Of a stretch of DNA of 9,261 bases, positions 6,226-9,261 are shown one piece after another. The number at the start of each line of letters is the position of its first letter. Position 1 is the stretch's first letter. The stretch is from Thermoleophilia bacterium (lineage in GTDB: Bacteria > Actinomycetota > Thermoleophilia > Gaiellales > JAICJC01): the NCBI GenBank assembly GCA_025928435.1, contig JAICJM010000165.1:1-9261 (forward strand). The letters run 5' to 3'. The notes below the pieces were generated by a model, which did no database searches, was not told the DNA's origin, and was given only the letters and a program-made list of their open reading frames with translations. Made by a program: the position numbers and the translations under genes.

Positions 6226-6922
6226 GCTCGGCCCAGCGCTCGAACATCGCCCGGCCGGTGGCGCGCATGCCCTCCTCGGCCCCGTCGAACTCGGACATCA
6301 GGCGCTCCATCCCGCCCTCACCCAGCACTCGGTCGGCGTACGCGGCGTACTCGGGCACGGTCGCCCACTCGCGGGCCATCTCGGGCAGCACCTCCATGTG
6401 GAACTGGATGCCGTAGGCGGCCCGGCCGTACCGGAAGGCCTGGTTCGGGAAGGCCGGCGACGACGCGAGCAGGGTCGCGCCGTCGGGCAGGTCGAAGGTG
6501 TCGCCGTGCCACTGCAGCGTCGGGAAGGATCCCGGCAGGCCGGCGAAGAGCGGGTCGGCGAGGCCCTCCGGCGTCAGCGTCACCGGCAGCACGCCCACCT
6601 CGGGCCGCTCGCCGGCGTACACGCGGGCGCCGAGGCCGGCGGCCAGCAGCTGGACGCCCAGGCAGGCCCCGAAGTAGGGCACACCGGCGCGCACCGCCTC
6701 GCCGATCGAGCGCTTCTCGGCGGTCAGCCAGGGCAGCTCGGCGTCGTCGTTCACGCTCATCGGGCCGCCCATCGCCACGATCGCGTCGAACTCCGAGAGG
6801 CGCGGGAGCGGCTCGCCCTCGTCGAGCTCCACCCGGTGCAGGGTCGCGCCCCGCTGGTGCAGGACGGCCTCGTACTCGCCGGGCGGCTCGCACGCGATGT
6901 GCTGGAGGACGACGACGTCCAT
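6203..6922 (-). CDS. Stand-alone class I glutamine amidotransferase-like protein
   Basis: This 239-residue protein is a single class I (triad) glutamine amidotransferase domain of the kind joined to GMP synthase or found alone. The triad is visible: Cys87 in FGACLGVQLLA, and His175 with Glu177 in IQFHMEV. The MGGPMSV loop (51-57) matches the oxyanion strand. Residues 180-239 form a probable helical tail rich in acidic residues. The enzyme would release ammonia from glutamine or hydrolyse a gamma-glutamyl amide in the cytosol. No synthetase partner domain is attached or adjacent, so its acceptor is unknown. The start ATG 6922 is 2 nt after the fumarase stop and has the SD GAGGGGGAG (6928-6936). 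The open frame runs on upstream to 8236 only because it lies antiparallel-free inside fumC; that part is not coding in this frame. Probably translated together with fumC. Confidence 0.9.
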   Translation of the reverse strand: MDVVVLQHIACEPPGEYEAVLHQRGATLHRVELDEGEPLPRLSEFDAIVAMGGPMSVNDDAELPWLTAEKRSIGEAVRAGVPYFGACLGVQLLAAGLGARVYAGERPEVGVLPVTLTPEGLADPLFAGLPGSFPTLQWHGDTFDLPDGATLLASSPAFPNQAFRYGRAAYGIQFHMEVLPEMAREWATVPEYAAYADRVLGEGGMERLMSEFDGAEEGMRATGRAMFERWAELAVPVAG

Positions 6923-6924
6923 GC

Positions 6925-8265
<1,341 letters not shown>

Positions 8266-8278
8266 GGCATGGACATTA
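8266..8278 (-). promoter_or_regulatory. Candidate leaderless promoter of fumC
   Basis: On the minus strand TAATGT (8278-8273) ends 7 nt before ATG 8265. No SD lies at a usable distance; the nearest purine run (GGGAG) is 13 nt away. No good -35 is visible. The 67-bp gap to the upstream membrane-protein gene also holds a weak 5-bp inverted repeat (8281-8285 with 8298-8302) without a T run. Confidence 0.45.
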
Positions 8279-8332
8279 CTCCCGCACGACCGCGACGGCG
8301 GGCGATTGAGTCAGCGGCGCTCGGGCGTGCCG

Positions 8333-8665
8333 TCAGCTCCGCGAAGGTGGGGCGACTCGGTGGCGGCCCGACGTCGAGTCGATCGCGACGCCGATACCGA
8401 TCCCGCCCGCCCAACTCGCCGCGTTTATCGCGGCGATGAGAATCCGCAGCGGCGCCGTGATCGGCCCGCTCCAGGGCTCGCTCGCGTGGGCCGGCAGAGT
8501 GCTCTCGTACACCGCCACGACCGCCAGCGCGACGACACCCACGGCGGTCACAGGCGTCACCCGCCACCCCATCCGGACCACCAGGTAGCCGACGAACGTG
8601 CCGACGACCAGCGCCGGGTAGGCGGACAGGAACTCCATATGCGCCGGGGCGGACAGGAACACCAC
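8333..8665 (-). CDS. Small three-helix membrane protein of unknown function
   Basis: I do not recognise this protein. With the GTG start at 8665 it has 110 residues. Three hydrophobic segments are clear: about 14-31 (SAYPALVVGTFVGYLVVR), 36-53 (VTPVTAVGVVALAVVAVY) and 71-95 (APLRILIAAINAASWAGGIG and on). A short basic C-terminal tail (RHRVAPPSRS) follows. The start is uncertain. ATG 8638 would give 101 residues but has no SD. GTG 8665 follows a TATGCT element by 6 nt and suits a leaderless message. The N-terminus contains an in-frame near-repeat, VFLSAPAHM / EFLSAYPAL. The frame is open upstream to 8752, but that part is less hydrophobic, Arg-rich and promoter-like. It is followed after 67 bp by fumC on the same strand; co-transcription is possible. 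Confidence 0.65.
   Translation of the reverse strand: MVFLSAPAHMEFLSAYPALVVGTFVGYLVVRMGWRVTPVTAVGVVALAVVAVYESTLPAHASEPWSGPITAPLRILIAAINAASWAGGIGIGVAIDSTSGRHRVAPPSRS
8621..8659. repeat. Short direct repeat at the 5' end of the membrane-protein gene
   Basis: GGCGGACAGGAA occurs at 8621-8632 and again at 8648-8659, a period of 27 bp or nine codons. The GCGCCGGG that precedes each copy (8611-8618 and 8641-8648) repeats with a 30-bp period, so the copies differ by a 3-nt indel. Read on the minus strand it duplicates the start-proximal codons in frame. Confidence 0.7.
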
Positions 8666-8677
8666 ACTCCGAGCATA
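8666..8677 (-). promoter_or_regulatory. Candidate leaderless promoter of the small membrane protein
   Basis: On the minus strand TATGCT (8677-8672) is followed by CGGAGT and then GTG GTG, putting the first GTG 6 nt after the -10. The expected -35 position (8700-8695) overlaps the inverted repeat annotated at 8696-8709. Confidence 0.45.
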
Positions 8678-8695
8678 CTGCCGTCTCACGTACGG

Positions 8696-8709
8696 GTGAC
8701 GAAGGTCAC
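8696..8709. promoter_or_regulatory. Operator-like inverted repeat GTGAC-N4-GTCAC
   Basis: A perfect 5-bp inverted repeat with a 4-nt centre is seen. Read as GTGA-N6-TCAC it matches the core of Crp/Fnr-family operators (TGTGA-N6-TCACA), with both outermost bases different. Its centre lies about 37 bp upstream of GTG 8665, over the -35 of the proposed promoter, where binding could block or activate. Assignment to a regulator family is inference. Confidence 0.4.
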
Positions 8710-8935
8710 GAGAGTGTCGGGAACTGCAAATGACACATGCCAACACCGCCAACCGCCAGATCCCCGGGACTCATGTTCGAGATCTGGTGGCCGGGGCGGA
8801 CGGAGCCCTGCGGGCTCGCCGACAGACCCACCGCCACGCCGGCCGAGACCCCGCCCCAGCGCAGCGCTGCCTCGTGAGAGCCGGCGAAGCTGCGGCGGGC
8901 GGGCCGCAGGGCCGCTCCGAAGTACGCTGCCCGAC
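8710..8935. other. Divergent intergenic region with no confident gene
   Basis: Together with the operator and promoter this makes a 270-bp gap between the membrane-protein gene and the acetyltransferase. A 34-codon open frame on the plus strand (ATG 8773 to TGA 8877, beginning MFEIWWPGRTEPC) has G/C at nearly every third position, but no SD and no -10 at the right distance. I do not call it a gene. A short inverted repeat CCAGAT / ATCTGG (about 8757-8762 and 8780-8785) is present. No tRNA fold could be made from this stretch. Confidence 0.4.
8923..8935 (+). promoter_or_regulatory. Candidate leaderless promoter of the acetyltransferase
   Basis: TACGCT (8923-8928) ends 7 nt before GTG 8936 and there is no SD. 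The upstream 30 bp are nearly pure G/C and give no -35 match, so the call rests on the -10 and its spacing only. Confidence 0.4.
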
Positions 8936-9261
8936 GTGAGCGGGAACGTGACCCTCGAGCCCTGGGGGAGCGGCGACCTCCCGCTGCTGGAGCGCTTGAT
9001 GGGCGACCCGAAGATGACCGAGCACCTCGGCGGGCCGGAGAGCCCGGAGAAGCTGCGCGAGCGGCAGGGGAGATACGAGCGCGCCGAGCACGGCGACCGC
9101 ATGTTCAAGATCGTCGACGTGGAGAGCGGGGCCGGCGTCGGCTCGGTCGGCTTCTGGACGAAGCAGTGGCGCGACGCCGCGGTCTACGAGGTCGGCTGGA
9201 TGGTCGTGCCGGAGTTCCAGGGCCGCGGCATCGCGGTCGCGGCGACGGCGCAGGCGATCGA
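8936..9261 (+). CDS. GNAT-family N-acetyltransferase (N-terminal part, runs off the edge)
   Basis: About 108 residues are visible before the window ends. The sequence starts MSGNVTLEPWGSGDLPLLER, a beta strand followed by a helix as in RimJ/RimL-like acetyltransferases. The GAGVGSVGFW strand (about 66-75) and YEVGWMVVPEFQGRGIA (about 85-101) form the acetyl-CoA-binding motif A, where QGRGIA is the Q/R-x-x-G-x-G/A pyrophosphate loop. It would transfer acetyl from acetyl-CoA to an amine on a protein or small molecule; the acceptor is not predictable. The start is GTG 8936, the first codon of the conserved N-terminus, with a TAnnnT element 7 nt upstream. A second GTG at 8948 is less likely because it lies inside the first beta strand. 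Confidence 0.85.
   Translation, partial: MSGNVTLEPWGSGDLPLLERLMGDPKMTEHLGGPESPEKLRERQGRYERAEHGDRMFKIVDVESGAGVGSVGFWTKQWRDAAVYEVGWMVVPEFQGRGIAVAATAQAI

Noticed and set aside
8281..8302. CCCGC...GCGGG hairpin between the membrane-protein gene and fumC as a terminator
   Set aside because: The stem is 5 bp with an 12-nt loop and no T run follows; such pairs are frequent in GC-rich DNA.
8755..8815. tRNA-like TTCGAGAT segment
   Set aside because: No acceptor stem, anticodon arm or D arm can be paired around it.
8730..8939. 69-codon plus-strand frame before the acetyltransferase
   Set aside because: Arg/Ala/Gly-rich translation, no SD, and it ends just past the acetyltransferase start in a different frame.
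8686..9108. 140-codon minus-strand frame across the divergent gap and the acetyltransferase
   Set aside because: It is antisense to a recognisable GNAT domain and its translation has no domain-like features.

Overview
This is a very GC-rich, gene-dense bacterial window. Coding-frame third positions are almost all G or C. Starts are often GTG or TTG, neighbouring genes overlap by a few bases, and several first genes lack a ribosome binding site but carry a TAnnnT element 6-7 nt upstream of the start codon. Together with the protein sequences this suggests a high-GC actinobacterium, perhaps of the Thermoleophilia/Gaiellales type. That placement is an inference and was not tested by a search. 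No mobile element, CRISPR array, rRNA or tRNA is visible, and nothing looks horizontally acquired.

Left part (1-3077, plus strand): a lipoate-centred operon. It opens with the last codons of an upstream gene, probably the E1 beta subunit of a 2-oxo acid dehydrogenase. Then come the lipoyl-bearing E2 acyltransferase, lipB (octanoyl transfer to the lipoyl domain) and lipA (sulfur insertion). The operon therefore encodes a lipoate-dependent enzyme and the two enzymes that build its cofactor in place. E2 and lipB are 3 nt apart, and lipB and lipA overlap by 14 nt.

Middle (3074-4965, minus strand): a two-gene cell-envelope unit. A GT28/MGDG-synthase-like glycosyltransferase overlaps a membrane-anchored NodB-type polysaccharide deacetylase by 16 nt. 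The deacetylase is read from a GTG start well inside the longest open frame and has a good SD. Its stop codon overlaps the stop of lipA, so the two operons converge with no room for a terminator.

A 121-bp divergent promoter region follows. It leads to a single plus-strand alpha/beta-hydrolase-fold gene (5087-5884) whose nucleophile-elbow serine is replaced by glycine. The hydrolase converges by 19 bp onto a minus-strand group: class II fumarase, a stand-alone class I glutamine amidotransferase, and a small HTH-like protein with one C-terminal membrane segment that I do not recognise. Upstream of fumC is a small three-helix membrane protein (8333-8665). A 270-bp divergent intergenic region with an operator-like inverted repeat separates it from a GNAT acetyltransferase that runs off the right edge.

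Most of the window is ordinary housekeeping. The observations most worth a second look are the leaderless-promoter signature shared by four starts, the serine-less hydrolase, the unrecognised small tail-anchored protein coupled to the fumarase group, and the glycosyltransferase-deacetylase pair. I found no convincing new multi-gene system.
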